IMG/VR virus record: IMGVR_UViG_3300028840_003745
Location: 1 to 20,386 of that record
Source of the DNA: a virus
Strand: one strand, 5' to 3'
Length of the DNA: 20,386 nt
Shown: piece by piece, positions 5,361-13,104 of the stretch
Numbering within the stretch: the stretch's first letter is position 1
Layout of the letters: each line of letters opens with the position of its first letter
The notes under the pieces: model-generated
What the model saw: the letters and a program-made list of their open reading frames with translations, nothing else
Told to the model about the DNA's origin: nothing
Database searches by the model: none
Program-made: the position numbers and the translations under genes

Positions 5361-5391
5361 GTATATATGCACTTGAAGGGGGTGATTAGAT

Positions 5392-6762
5392 TTGAAGCGT
5401 ATGAAGATTGAGAAGATAGATGCCGTCCATTGTCGCGTAAATACTAAGGACAGGTTGAAGTTATTAAACTGCCTTGGATACAAAGAGGTGATATGGATTC
5501 AGGGTCAATATGGGAAGAGACCTAAAGAAACGAAGAAGTTTTTTATTGATCGAAATGGGTACTTCTTCACAGGATTACTTCCAAGAGTTGAAGATTATCT
5601 TGAAAGAAAGGGTTATGTAATAGAGTTTGTCGGTCGTTTCAGGAGACTTCAATCGCACAAGCCAAATATTAAGGGGATAAAATTCAGATCTGATCAATTA
5701 GATGCAATTGAAGATGCGAGACGAATTCAGCGAGGAGTGATTCACTTTCCTACTGGTAGTGGAAAGACGGTGATCGCCGCCGGTTTGATAAGTTGTTTCT
5801 TACCAAAGAAGAGGGTGTTGTTCCTTTGTCATACGATAGATATATTGACTCAAACGTATCAACGCTTCAGGGGGTATGGCTTCCCCAATATCAAGATACT
5901 TGGTGGGAAGCATAAAGACAGGGAGGGTTTTTTAAAAGGGCAAGTTTGTCTTTCAACTATCCAATCATTCTCTTCTTTCAATCCGAAGGATTATGTTGAT
6001 CAATATGACATAGTAATTGTTGATGAGGCACATCACATATCTTCAAAGGGGACACAATATGGTCAAGTACTTCAGCAGATGTTGGCCCCTGTCAGGGTTG
6101 GATTGACAGCGACAGTGCCAGAGAAGAGGGAGAGTATATTCACTGTTGAAGGGCTGATTGGTCCTGTTATTGCCAAGATGACAAGTGAAGAGGCTGTCAA
6201 TAAAAAGATACTGGCACAAGTTAAATTGAATCTCATCACCGTTCCGAAGACTTCAAGTGTAAGTGGATTGAGGGGTTTCAAAGTTGCATATCGAGATGGT
6301 ATAGTTAGAAACAGGGTGAGGAATAAATTGATTGTTCAAGAGTTGGAAAGGAGCATAAATAATGGTGAGACGACACTTGTTATGATACGTGAACTTGAAC
6401 ATGGTGAGAACTTGATGAAGATGTGTCGCCTGTTTAAAGTTGAGACAATCTTTCTTCAAGGTAGTGATAATAGTGACATCAGGAGGAAGGTTGCAGAAGG
6501 ATTTGACAAGAAGAAGATCAAATGCGTAATTGCTAGTGCAATATGGAAAGAGGGAATTGACATCCCTTCGCTGAACCATGTGATCAATGCGTTCGGAGGG
6601 AAGGGAGAGATTCCCACTGTTCAAGTTGCCGGTCGGGGGACGAGAACTGATAAGGGGAGAAAGTCAGTAGTTAAGATGACAGACTTTCTTGATCCATATC
6701 GTTACTTGGCAGAACATACGGTGAGGAGGATTCAAATCTACCGTGAAAGGGGGTGGTTATAA
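5392..6762 (+). CDS. UvsW-like superfamily 2 DNA helicase
   Basis: This is a 456-residue SF2 helicase. Walker A FPTGSGKT (119-126), DEAHH (211-215), motif III-like GLTAT (237-241), motif V IWKEGIDIP (384-392) and motif VI QVAGRGTRTDKGR (411-423) are all present, so both RecA-like domains look intact. The 95-residue N-terminal extension resembles the small DNA-binding domain in front of the helicase core in T4 UvsW, which reverses and remodels forks and helps recombination-dependent replication. A TTG start at 5392 is chosen because AAGGGGGTGAT ends 5 nt upstream; an ATG at 5401 is the alternative. It is the first gene of the replication operon. An origin-opening or transcription-repair (XPB/RecG-like) role cannot be excluded. 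Confidence 0.85.
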   Translation: MKRMKIEKIDAVHCRVNTKDRLKLLNCLGYKEVIWIQGQYGKRPKETKKFFIDRNGYFFTGLLPRVEDYLERKGYVIEFVGRFRRLQSHKPNIKGIKFRSDQLDAIEDARRIQRGVIHFPTGSGKTVIAAGLISCFLPKKRVLFLCHTIDILTQTYQRFRGYGFPNIKILGGKHKDREGFLKGQVCLSTIQSFSSFNPKDYVDQYDIVIVDEAHHISSKGTQYGQVLQQMLAPVRVGLTATVPEKRESIFTVEGLIGPVIAKMTSEEAVNKKILAQVKLNLITVPKTSSVSGLRGFKVAYRDGIVRNRVRNKLIVQELERSINNGETTLVMIRELEHGENLMKMCRLFKVETIFLQGSDNSDIRRKVAEGFDKKKIKCVIASAIWKEGIDIPSLNHVINAFGGKGEIPTVQVAGRGTRTDKGRKSVVKMTDFLDPYRYLAEHTVRRIQIYRERGWL

Positions 6763-6969
6763 GTGCCATTTACGAAGTATGATAAAGAACATCAGAAGGG
6801 GAGACTTTTCGTAGAGATGGGCATGAGTAAAGGGACCGTCGCTGATGTAGACTTTGGAATTCAGATTGCAAGTGATGGTCGAGTCTGGATCTGCATCAAT
6901 GATGTTGCTGCCTTAAGGTTCCAACCATACGTGGAGGCGATTCATGGTAGTGGTGAAAAGGAGACATAG
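6763..6969 (+). CDS. Small hypothetical protein (68 aa), GTG start
   Basis: The GTG at 6763 follows the helicase stop with no gap and is served by AGGGGGTGG in the helicase tail. The 68 residues look like a small beta-rich fold (ADVDFGIQIASDGRVWICINDVAALRF), with no metal cluster or known motif. The last 26 nt overlap the following zinc-ribbon gene in another frame. Its place between helicase and primase genes suggests a replication accessory, but this is context only. Confidence 0.65.
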   Translation: MPFTKYDKEHQKGRLFVEMGMSKGTVADVDFGIQIASDGRVWICINDVAALRFQPYVEAIHGSGEKET

Positions 6970-7120
6970 GCTAGAGATCATATGCGCAAACCCTTACTGT
7001 GATGTGTCATTCCCATATAAGCGGTCAAAGTACACGTTCAAAGTGTTAACTTGCAGTAAGGGTTGCCATATGGTAATTGTCAAACGAAGATTAGAGAAGC
7101 GAGGAGTGAAGTTTGATTGA
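6944..7120 (+). CDS. Small zinc-ribbon protein (58 aa)
   Basis: The ATG at 6944 follows GGAGG (6933-6937) at a good distance. The product reads MVVVKRRHRLEII, then CANPYC, a basic linker, and CSKGC followed by a basic helix (VIVKRRLEKRGVKFD). Two C-x4-C or C-x3-C knuckles about 25 residues apart make a treble-clef or zinc-ribbon-like finger with basic flanks, fit for DNA or RNA binding. The gene fills the otherwise empty space between 6970 and 7112 and overlaps the primase start by 8 nt, as expected in this tightly packed operon. The family is not named. Confidence 0.6.
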   Translation: MVVVKRRHRLEIICANPYCDVSFPYKRSKYTFKVLTCSKGCHMVIVKRRLEKRGVKFD

Positions 7121-8039
7121 TTACTTCGATGATAGGGGAATCAAGTACACTGTTGGTCCCGCGAAGAATGTGGCGAAGGGGCGCATCGGGATAAAGTGCC
7201 CCTTCGCAGGGTGTCAAGACAGGTCTAACCATTGCGGTATAGAATTATCAACTCTCCGTTTTCATTGCTTCGTATGCGGTGAAAGTGGTGACGCGGTCAA
7301 ACTCATAAGGGAAATTGAAGAGTGTAGCTTTAAAGAAGCGAAGGGGATCATTCGAAGGTTTAATTTGGGTGCTGTTACACGACCAACACCGACCGGCGGT
7401 TCCTCTCCTCTCTCCGCCGGGGAAGTGGACAGCACTCAAATTAAGACTTTGAGTTATCCAAAAGATGTGGTCACATTGAAAGGGATGCCAAAGTCACACC
7501 GAAGATATCTATCAAAGAGGGGATTTGATCCAAGTTATATTTGGAAGAAGTATAAACTCGCAGCAACTTCTCACTTGGGTCATCGTTTCAAATATCGAAT
7601 TCTGATACCATACTTCTATAAGCGGAAGATGGTGACATTCACTTCGAGAGACATCACGGACAAGTCTGAACTTAAATATCAACACTTGTCAGATGAAGAA
7701 TCATCTATACCTATCAAATCCCTTTTATATGGCGAAGAGTTTTGTGGCGACAAGGTGATAATAGTCGAGGGGCCGATGGACGTTTGGCGGATAGGGGATG
7801 GCGCTTGCGCATTGATGACTACGTCGATGACAAATGATCAGATGTTGAGGTTGATTGATATGGGGGTGATGATGGTATATATACTCCTTGATTCTGACGC
7901 CGTATTACAGGCCAGACGGCTCAAATTCCAGTTGAGGGGTATCATACCCTATGTTGAGGTGATATCGATGGATAGGGGCGATCCTGCTGATTCATTGACA
8001 CGTACGAATATCAAGTTCCTGAGGGGATTATTAAAATGA
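7113..8039 (+). CDS. DnaG-type DNA primase (zinc finger + Toprim)
   Basis: This 308-residue protein has an N-terminal CHC2-like zinc module (Cys29-x4-Cys34, His51-Cys52-x2-Cys55 in FHCFVCGESGD) followed by a Toprim core: IIVEGPMD (Glu219), LLDSDA (Asp260, Asp262) and a third acidic site GDPAD (290-293). It would lay RNA primers at the fork. It is shorter than cellular DnaG and has no helicase-binding tail and no fused helicase; the separate DnaB-type gene at 9201 supplies that. The linker around residues 90-105 is Pro/Gly/Ser-rich. The TTG start at 7113 is supported by GAGGAG (7101-7106). Its stop overlaps the next start by 4 nt (ATGA). Confidence 0.88.
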   Translation: MIDYFDDRGIKYTVGPAKNVAKGRIGIKCPFAGCQDRSNHCGIELSTLRFHCFVCGESGDAVKLIREIEECSFKEAKGIIRRFNLGAVTRPTPTGGSSPLSAGEVDSTQIKTLSYPKDVVTLKGMPKSHRRYLSKRGFDPSYIWKKYKLAATSHLGHRFKYRILIPYFYKRKMVTFTSRDITDKSELKYQHLSDEESSIPIKSLLYGEEFCGDKVIIVEGPMDVWRIGDGACALMTTSMTNDQMLRLIDMGVMMVYILLDSDAVLQARRLKFQLRGIIPYVEVISMDRGDPADSLTRTNIKFLRGLLK

Positions 8040-9196
8040 GCGAAGAGCATTCATATGAAGTAGATCATGTAACTATTCCCGGTGAAGTTGCTTTCAATCC
8101 AAAGTTAAAGTATGTTGATATGTTCGTCTTTTGGGTTATTAAAATGATCAATGACTCTCCATCAAACAGGGATAGATATTTCTATGGATCGAATAAATGG
8201 TTAGCTAAAGTTTTGGGGGTTACAGAGAGAACAGTTATTAGGTCGATTAATTCACTTATTAATGAGGGTTATCTGAAGAGGTCAATTAAAAATAACAATA
8301 AGAGAGTTCTTCAAATTGATAGTCGATATGTTAAAACGAAGAAGGATCTCATATCTCGATACAATAGAAGTGAAGGCATGAGGGGGTATGACAATTCTGT
8401 CACTGGGGGGTGTCAAAAATGTCATACAATAAATAATAATAAATTAAAATACACTTTTATTAAAAATAAAAGTGTATTGCTCGCTTCGCGAGCCGGACCC
8501 CAGAAAAAGAGGGTTGTTTACAAAGGGTTGAAAGAGTTAGGAAGTTTCTTTGACGAGAGAAGTGAAGAAGTTGAGAAATGTATAAAGTATTGGAATTCAC
8601 TTGGTAAGCCATTCACATCTCATAAAGTTGATGAGGGTTCGAAGATAATAAGGAGGTCGAGAAAGTTAGTTCGTCAACTCCTTCAAGAGGGTTACAAGGG
8701 GGTGCAGATTCGCAAGGCGATGGGAGATTGGCACTCATTATTGAGAGAGAGGAATACGGTATTCAACATCAATTACACTTACTTTAATAAGAAACAAAAT
8801 TTGCCAGACTTCATTAAACCTGATAGGAAGGTGGTTGCACAGATACAGGCGCACAAGCCGAAGTTGAATATGACATCCCCTTTCAATGAAGCTATCAAAG
8901 GGTGGGGCCACTTGAAGCGGAAGTATATGAAGCGCGATGATATGAAGAGGTTAACTAGTGCAATCGCTTCAATGTGGTCTAATAGACATAGCGGTGGAAG
9001 TCTGGATGATTTCATGACGGCCTCGAAGAAGTGGGCAGCAAGGTTTGACCACTGGGTGATAGCATATGACAAGAGGGATCGATTGGAATATGTGATCAAT
9101 AAGATACCGACCCATTATAACTCAAGTTACATAACATCTAACCAGTTTTGGAATGATTTTGTTCCTGAGAAGTTAAAAGAATACTATGGGGGATGA
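8036..9196 (+). CDS. Winged-helix replication initiator / helicase loader-like protein
   Basis: This 386-residue protein has an N-terminal winged helix: residues 52-81 (NKWLAKVLGVTERTVIRSINSLINEGYLKR) are a clear recognition helix plus wing. Phage initiator and helicase-loader proteins (lambda O, DnaD and phi29-like replisome organisers) have this layout. The middle (120-175) is low in structure and is encoded by the origin-like DNA at 8386-8493. The C-terminal half is helical and basic, with many Trp, and probably contacts the helicase. It sits between primase and DnaB-type helicase with ATGA overlaps, supporting an initiation or loading role. The ATG at 8036 overlaps the primase stop. No ATPase motif is present, so it is not a DnaC-type loader. 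Confidence 0.7.
   Translation: MSEEHSYEVDHVTIPGEVAFNPKLKYVDMFVFWVIKMINDSPSNRDRYFYGSNKWLAKVLGVTERTVIRSINSLINEGYLKRSIKNNNKRVLQIDSRYVKTKKDLISRYNRSEGMRGYDNSVTGGCQKCHTINNNKLKYTFIKNKSVLLASRAGPQKKRVVYKGLKELGSFFDERSEEVEKCIKYWNSLGKPFTSHKVDEGSKIIRRSRKLVRQLLQEGYKGVQIRKAMGDWHSLLRERNTVFNINYTYFNKKQNLPDFIKPDRKVVAQIQAHKPKLNMTSPFNEAIKGWGHLKRKYMKRDDMKRLTSAIASMWSNRHSGGSLDDFMTASKKWAARFDHWVIAYDKRDRLEYVINKIPTHYNSSYITSNQFWNDFVPEKLKEYYGG
8386..8493. other. Probable replication origin inside the initiator gene
   Basis: In order there are: an 8-bp inverted pair GTATGACA (8386-8393) and TGTCATAC (8420-8427) with further TGTCA words at 8398 and 8411; an A/T-only run (8429-8450, AATAATAATAAATTAAAAT); a perfect 14-bp inverted repeat AATACACTTTTATT (8448-8461) with its partner at 8465-8478 around AAA; and directly after, GCTCGC-TTC-GCGAGC (8479-8493). 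Iteron-like words, an unwinding tract and hairpins inside an initiator gene match the lambda O/ori arrangement. Origin function is an inference. Confidence 0.55.
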
Positions 9197-9200
9197 TAGT

Positions 9201-10769
9201 ATGGCGATACTCAGACGTGAAGGTGGCGAAGGTGGTGCGGTAGAAGAGAAGATTGTCGCTTGCATGATAATAAGCACAAGGTTCTGTTTTGAAGTTGAGA
9301 GGCGTTACAAGCCTGATTATATAACTTCTAAATATATATCAACTGTTATTGGTTGGATACTTAGATATTTTGATGAATATGGGAAACATCCCGGTGCGAC
9401 GATAATGGACATATATGAAGTTGAGAAGAGTGAACTTGAGCGAAGTGAATCGAGGATTATATTCACATTGCTTGCGAGGATTCGTCGGAAATATAATAAG
9501 AAGAATCTAAATGTTGATTATATACTTGATAAGGCGAAAGAGTATTTCAAGCAGAGGGCTACCACCTTGCTATTTGAACGCGGTGAGAAGTTGGTCGCTG
9601 CTAGTCGATTGGCTGAGGCGGATGCATTAGTTGAGGCTCATAAAGAAGTGTCCGTGTCAACATCAAAGAGGTTTAACCCGTTTGATAGGGATTCGATTAT
9701 AACTTTTAGAAGTGAAAGTTTGGAGAACAGATTATTCTCCATGCCAGACTATCTTGGAGAGTATTTGGGATCACTTGAGAAAGGGTGGCTTGTATCAATA
9801 GCTGGTCCAGAGAAGAGGGGTAAGACGTGGTGGTTGATGGAATTCGCATACCAGGCATTAATGGCAGGGTTGAGGGTGATCTTCTTCTCTCTTGAAATGG
9901 CAGACTATGCGGTAAAAGTGAGATTGTATAAGCGGCTGACGGGATTTTTGACCGATAGGGAGTTATTGAGAATTGAGAGGTCGAATATTGATTATGTCAG
10001 GTACCCTGTATTCGATTGTGAATGGGGGCGTCATGGGAAGTGCAAGTTGAAGCGGGGTAAGCGGGTGAGATTGGAAAGTTATGATGATTTCTCCCCAAGT
10101 TTAAGGTACAAACCTTGCACAGATTGTAGAGTGAAAGATCCAAGGAGATATAAGACCGACTATTGGTTCGACTATATACCATTGAAAAATATAAAGACGA
10201 TGACGTTGAAAGCGATAGAGAGAAAAGTGAGTGACTTCACTTCCCTTTACAGGGATAACTTTAGGGTGAGGACATTCCCAAGATTCAGCGCGACTTTCAA
10301 AGACATAAAGAGGGAATTGGATGATCTGGCATATTCAGAAGATTTCATACCGCAAGTTGTGGTGGTCGATTACTTCGATATAATGGCAAGTGAGACATTC
10401 TCATATCAAAGTGAGAGGACCCCTGTTAATGCGACTTGGATGACCGGTGGGCAATTGGCGGCTGAACGGCACTGTTGTGTTATTACAGGTGATCAGACGA
10501 AGATGAAGAGTCGGAATAAGATTAATATAGGGGAAGATGATACAACTGAAGACAAGAGGAAGGATGCTCACGTTGACATGAAGGTAGTGTTGAATCAGAC
10601 GGGAATGGAGTACAATCATGGGATCATGCGCTTGAACTTGTTGTTTCACAGGCACAGGGAGACGCCGAAGAACTTACAGGCGATGGTCACTCAATCATTA
10701 AAGTTCGGTCAACCGTTGATGGATAGTGAACGGTTTTGGCGTGAAGAGAAAGGGGGTGAATCGGAATAG
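9201..10769 (+). CDS. DnaB-type replicative helicase with zinc-like insertion
   Basis: This 522-residue protein has an N-terminal helical domain (1-150) and a RecA-type core: Walker A GPEKRGKT (202-209), the DnaB-typical FFSLEM (228-233) and Walker B VVVVDYFD (386-393). A late H-x-H-R stretch (LLFHRHRETPKN) may hold the arginine finger region. It would unwind DNA 5' to 3' as a ring. Between FFSLEM and Walker B there is an unusual insertion with Cys273, Cys281, Cys306 and Cys309 (C-x7-C ... C-x2-C), probably a zinc ribbon. The ATG at 9201 is chosen because GGGGGATGAT lies just before it; an ATG at 9186 lies before that site. The frame overlaps nothing downstream and the operon ends here. Confidence 0.85.
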   Translation: MAILRREGGEGGAVEEKIVACMIISTRFCFEVERRYKPDYITSKYISTVIGWILRYFDEYGKHPGATIMDIYEVEKSELERSESRIIFTLLARIRRKYNKKNLNVDYILDKAKEYFKQRATTLLFERGEKLVAASRLAEADALVEAHKEVSVSTSKRFNPFDRDSIITFRSESLENRLFSMPDYLGEYLGSLEKGWLVSIAGPEKRGKTWWLMEFAYQALMAGLRVIFFSLEMADYAVKVRLYKRLTGFLTDRELLRIERSNIDYVRYPVFDCEWGRHGKCKLKRGKRVRLESYDDFSPSLRYKPCTDCRVKDPRRYKTDYWFDYIPLKNIKTMTLKAIERKVSDFTSLYRDNFRVRTFPRFSATFKDIKRELDDLAYSEDFIPQVVVVDYFDIMASETFSYQSERTPVNATWMTGGQLAAERHCCVITGDQTKMKSRNKINIGEDDTTEDKRKDAHVDMKVVLNQTGMEYNHGIMRLNLLFHRHRETPKNLQAMVTQSLKFGQPLMDSERFWREEKGGESE

Positions 10770-10787
10770 GGGAAAAGTTTTTGGGTA

Positions 10788-10811
10788 TTAATTCAAAAAG
10801 TATGGTATAAT
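10788..10811 (+). promoter_or_regulatory. Phage promoter copy 2 (acidic-tract gene)
   Basis: TTAATTCAAAAAG is followed by TATGGTATAAT; the -10 is 10806-10811 with extended TGG. It differs from the copy at 5337 at only one of 24 positions. The start would be near 10818, leaving a leader of about 60 nt that ends in AAAGGAGGAAG before ATG 10881. Confidence 0.8.
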
Positions 10812-10880
10812 ATAATTAGAATTTGAAATCGCGTCAATGGTGGCGCAAAAAAAACACAATACGCAAAGGAGGAAGTAACA

Positions 10881-11909
10881 ATGGCAAAAAAAGTAACTGA
10901 AGCAATGGTAAAGAAGGCTCTCAAGGCAATCAATGGAAACAAGAAGCTGGTCAAGATCACTGGCAAACTTTCATTGGCTGGAAGTCTCGATGATCTCATG
11001 AAGAGATTGTGTGAGGCCATTGAGGAGATTGGTGAAGATAAGATTGATCTTCTTGATGATGCAGCGTATGAAGTCTACGTCAAGGTTGCTGAAAAACTCG
11101 GACTCTCTGAAGATGAGGACGAAGATGAGGACGAAGATGACGAAGATGAAGATGAAGATGACGAAGATGAAGATGAAGATGACGAAGATGAAGATGAAGA
11201 CGAAGACGAAGATGAAGACGAAGACGAAGATGAAGATGACGAAGATGAAGACGAAGACGAAGACGAAGACGAAGACGAAGACGAAGACGAAGAAGTTGAC
11301 CTTGATAAGATGGACAAAGAAGAGATGTTGGAACTTGCCAAGGACAATGCTGATGAGCTTGGCCTGAAAAAGAAGGATCTTGCGAAGCTAAAGAAGTTGA
11401 AGGTGAAGGCACTTCGCAAGAAACTTCAAGGATTGATCGATGCTGCTGGTGAAGATGAAGAGGAAGAAGAGGAAGATGAAATGTCTGAACTGGCACAGTT
11501 GATCATGGGAGTGGTTGGTCAGGCGTCTCGCAAAGAAGTGGAATCTGCCCTTGATGAGATTGAGTGGCCGAAGGCTGTAAAGAAAGAGAAAGTAGCAAAG
11601 AAAGAAGAGGCCAAGACCAAGGATAAAGGTAAGAAGAAGGCTTTAACGAAGTCTGCAATATCAAATGCAACCATGCTGAAGATTTATAAAGCATGGGTCG
11701 GCACAGGCAAAGGCAGCGTTGGGGATGTCTACGAAAAGATCAAGAAGCTAAAAGAAGTTGATGATCATGAGAATCCGAAAAAGTTTCTCAACAATCTTCT
11801 TTATGCATGGAAGAATGGGAAGCGGTTGCCTGATGGGTATGAGAGTGTTAAAGGCGGAGGTAAGAAGGGGAAGAAGAAGAAAGGTGGCAAAAAAGGTAAG
11901 AAGAAATAG
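10881..11909 (+). CDS. Acidic-tract protein with Lys/Gly tail (342 aa)
   Basis: The ATG at 10881 follows AAAGGAGGAAG. Regions in order: a helical basic N-terminus (1-75); an unbroken run of 62 Asp/Glu residues (77-138) encoded by GAA/GAT/GAC/GAG repeats; a helical segment EEMLELAKDNADELGL...KALRKKLQGLI (147-185) resembling a SAP/HeH-type helix-extended-loop-helix; a second short acidic run near 190; a helical domain; and a C-terminal tail of Lys and Gly. Such charge separation fits a DNA mimic, a histone-like or DNA-condensing protein, or a scaffold, but I do not recognise a family. It has its own promoter and terminator, suggesting high or separately timed expression. The repeat may vary in length by slippage. 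Confidence 0.8.
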   Translation: MAKKVTEAMVKKALKAINGNKKLVKITGKLSLAGSLDDLMKRLCEAIEEIGEDKIDLLDDAAYEVYVKVAEKLGLSEDEDEDEDEDDEDEDEDDEDEDEDDEDEDEDEDEDEDEDEDEDDEDEDEDEDEDEDEDEDEEVDLDKMDKEEMLELAKDNADELGLKKKDLAKLKKLKVKALRKKLQGLIDAAGEDEEEEEEDEMSELAQLIMGVVGQASRKEVESALDEIEWPKAVKKEKVAKKEEAKTKDKGKKKALTKSAISNATMLKIYKAWVGTGKGSVGDVYEKIKKLKEVDDHENPKKFLNNLLYAWKNGKRLPDGYESVKGGGKKGKKKKGGKKGKKK

Positions 11910-11949
11910 CAACCATTTTTGAGGTTGAGGAGGAGATAATATTATGATG

Positions 11950-11988
11950 AAAAGGCACACTGGTATTGACTGGTGTGCCTTTTTTTTT
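11950..11988 (+). terminator. Strong intrinsic terminator
   Basis: AAGGCACAC (11952-11960) pairs perfectly with GTGTGCCTT (11973-11981), followed by an unbroken T run to 11988. It ends the acidic-tract transcript. An open frame with ATG at 11944 and GAGGAGGAGATAAT before it runs through the hairpin, so it is not the true start of the clamp gene. Confidence 0.85.
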
Positions 11989-11995
11989 GTCTTTT

Positions 11996-12028
11996 GGAGG
12001 TGGAGTGATGACGGAGGTGGAGTGATGA
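11996..12028 (+). repeat. Tandem duplication of ribosome site and start codon
   Basis: GGAGGTGGAGTGATGA occurs at 11996-12011 and again at 12013-12028, separated by one C. The first copy starts a five-codon frame (MTEVE, 12008-12025) whose TGA overlaps the second ATG (12025) as TGATG. The second copy starts the clamp gene in frame. This looks like a minimal leader cistron coupled to the clamp start. Confidence 0.75.
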
Positions 12029-13104
12029 TTGTGAGAAGGGGAAAGAGTGATGGTAAGTTGAATGATCACGGTTATGATCATGTGAAGTTAAAGGAACTTG
12101 ATAAGAAGATTCGTCATATAGTTGGAGTTGTTATGGAGACCAAGGAGTCAAACAATATATACTTTCTTGGCGACAGGGTTGCTTGCTATAATGACGATGT
12201 CTTCGCTTTTGTGAAGTTTAAGTCTGGTATGAATGTGGCAGTTCATGGTGTAAGTTTTTTGAATATCGTTAGTAGAATATCTGTTGATGAATTGGGAGTA
12301 TTTATAGAAGATGACGGAGGTGTATTGAAGATTGAAGGGAAGGGGTATAACTTTAAGATTCCAAAGTCTGATTATGACCAGATTTCGTCTGCCCTCGATA
12401 TGCTGACTATTGATAAAGTGAAGTTTAAGACCCCTCCAAAAGACTTTGCAGAAGGACTTGCTTCTTGTTTGTTTAGTGTTGGTAAAGATACAGGGCAGTT
12501 TGGATTTTCTTGTCTTCAAGTTGATGGATTGAGGATCATCTCAAGTGATAATATTCGTGTCAGTAGGTATAGTATGAGTGGGGAGTTTAAGAAGTCATTC
12601 ATGATAAGTGGAAAGGCTGTGGAAAGTATTTTGAGATTTACTGGTGGAAAGATAGATGGATTTCATAAAGGAAAGTCATGGCTATACTTTAGAAGTGGCA
12701 GTGACGTGATATGCGCAAGGGTTATCAATCTTACTTTTCCCGACAGTAGTGAAGTATTTAATTTTAGCGGTATCAATATAAAGTTTCCAAAACTCCTTAG
12801 CAGCGCTGTTGATATGATATCCGTCATAGTGAAAGAAGATTTTGATTATCAGCGAAGGGTCACTGTAGAAGTTAGTGGTGATGAGATTACGATTCGAGGG
12901 GAGGGCGAGGCTGGATTTGGTTATCAGTCGATCCCTTTTGACAATACTAAAAATATTAACGTGAAGTTTAAAATAAACCCCGACTTCTTTCGTGCGATAC
13001 TATCAAAGACGACGAAGGTGAAGATTGGCACTAGCGAAAATAAAGTGATGTTCAGACAAAAAGCATTTGAGCACTTGATTGGTGTTTGGAGGGGTGATGA
13101 TTAA
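12025..13104 (+). CDS. DnaN-like DNA polymerase sliding clamp
   Basis: The 359-residue length fits three clamp domains of about 120 residues (DnaN is about 370). CLQVDGLRIISSDNIRVSRY (about 166-185) matches the DnaN pattern for the domain-2 strand region (VATDGHRLA-like), and ARVINLTFPDSSEVF matches the KLIDGKFPDY-like segment. Overall identity is low, so this rests on length, order and context: clamp loader and DnaE polymerase follow. It would encircle DNA and tether the DnaE polymerase, which carries a QMGLW clamp-binding motif. The ATG at 12025 is chosen from the duplicated ribosome site; an upstream in-frame ATG (11944) is inside the terminator. It overlaps the methyltransferase start by 8 nt. 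Confidence 0.7.
   Translation: MIVRRGKSDGKLNDHGYDHVKLKELDKKIRHIVGVVMETKESNNIYFLGDRVACYNDDVFAFVKFKSGMNVAVHGVSFLNIVSRISVDELGVFIEDDGGVLKIEGKGYNFKIPKSDYDQISSALDMLTIDKVKFKTPPKDFAEGLASCLFSVGKDTGQFGFSCLQVDGLRIISSDNIRVSRYSMSGEFKKSFMISGKAVESILRFTGGKIDGFHKGKSWLYFRSGSDVICARVINLTFPDSSEVFNFSGINIKFPKLLSSAVDMISVIVKEDFDYQRRVTVEVSGDEITIRGEGEAGFGYQSIPFDNTKNINVKFKINPDFFRAILSKTTKVKIGTSENKVMFRQKAFEHLIGVWRGDD

Noticed and set aside
11075-11419. Long antisense and other-frame ORFs rich in Ser, Leu/Arg or Lys/Met across the acidic tract
   Set aside because: They are by-products of the GAA/GAT repeat and have no ribosome sites.
11944-12024. Upstream ATG start for the clamp gene
   Set aside because: The extra 27 codons run through a perfect terminator hairpin and T run; a ribosome site lies before ATG 12025.
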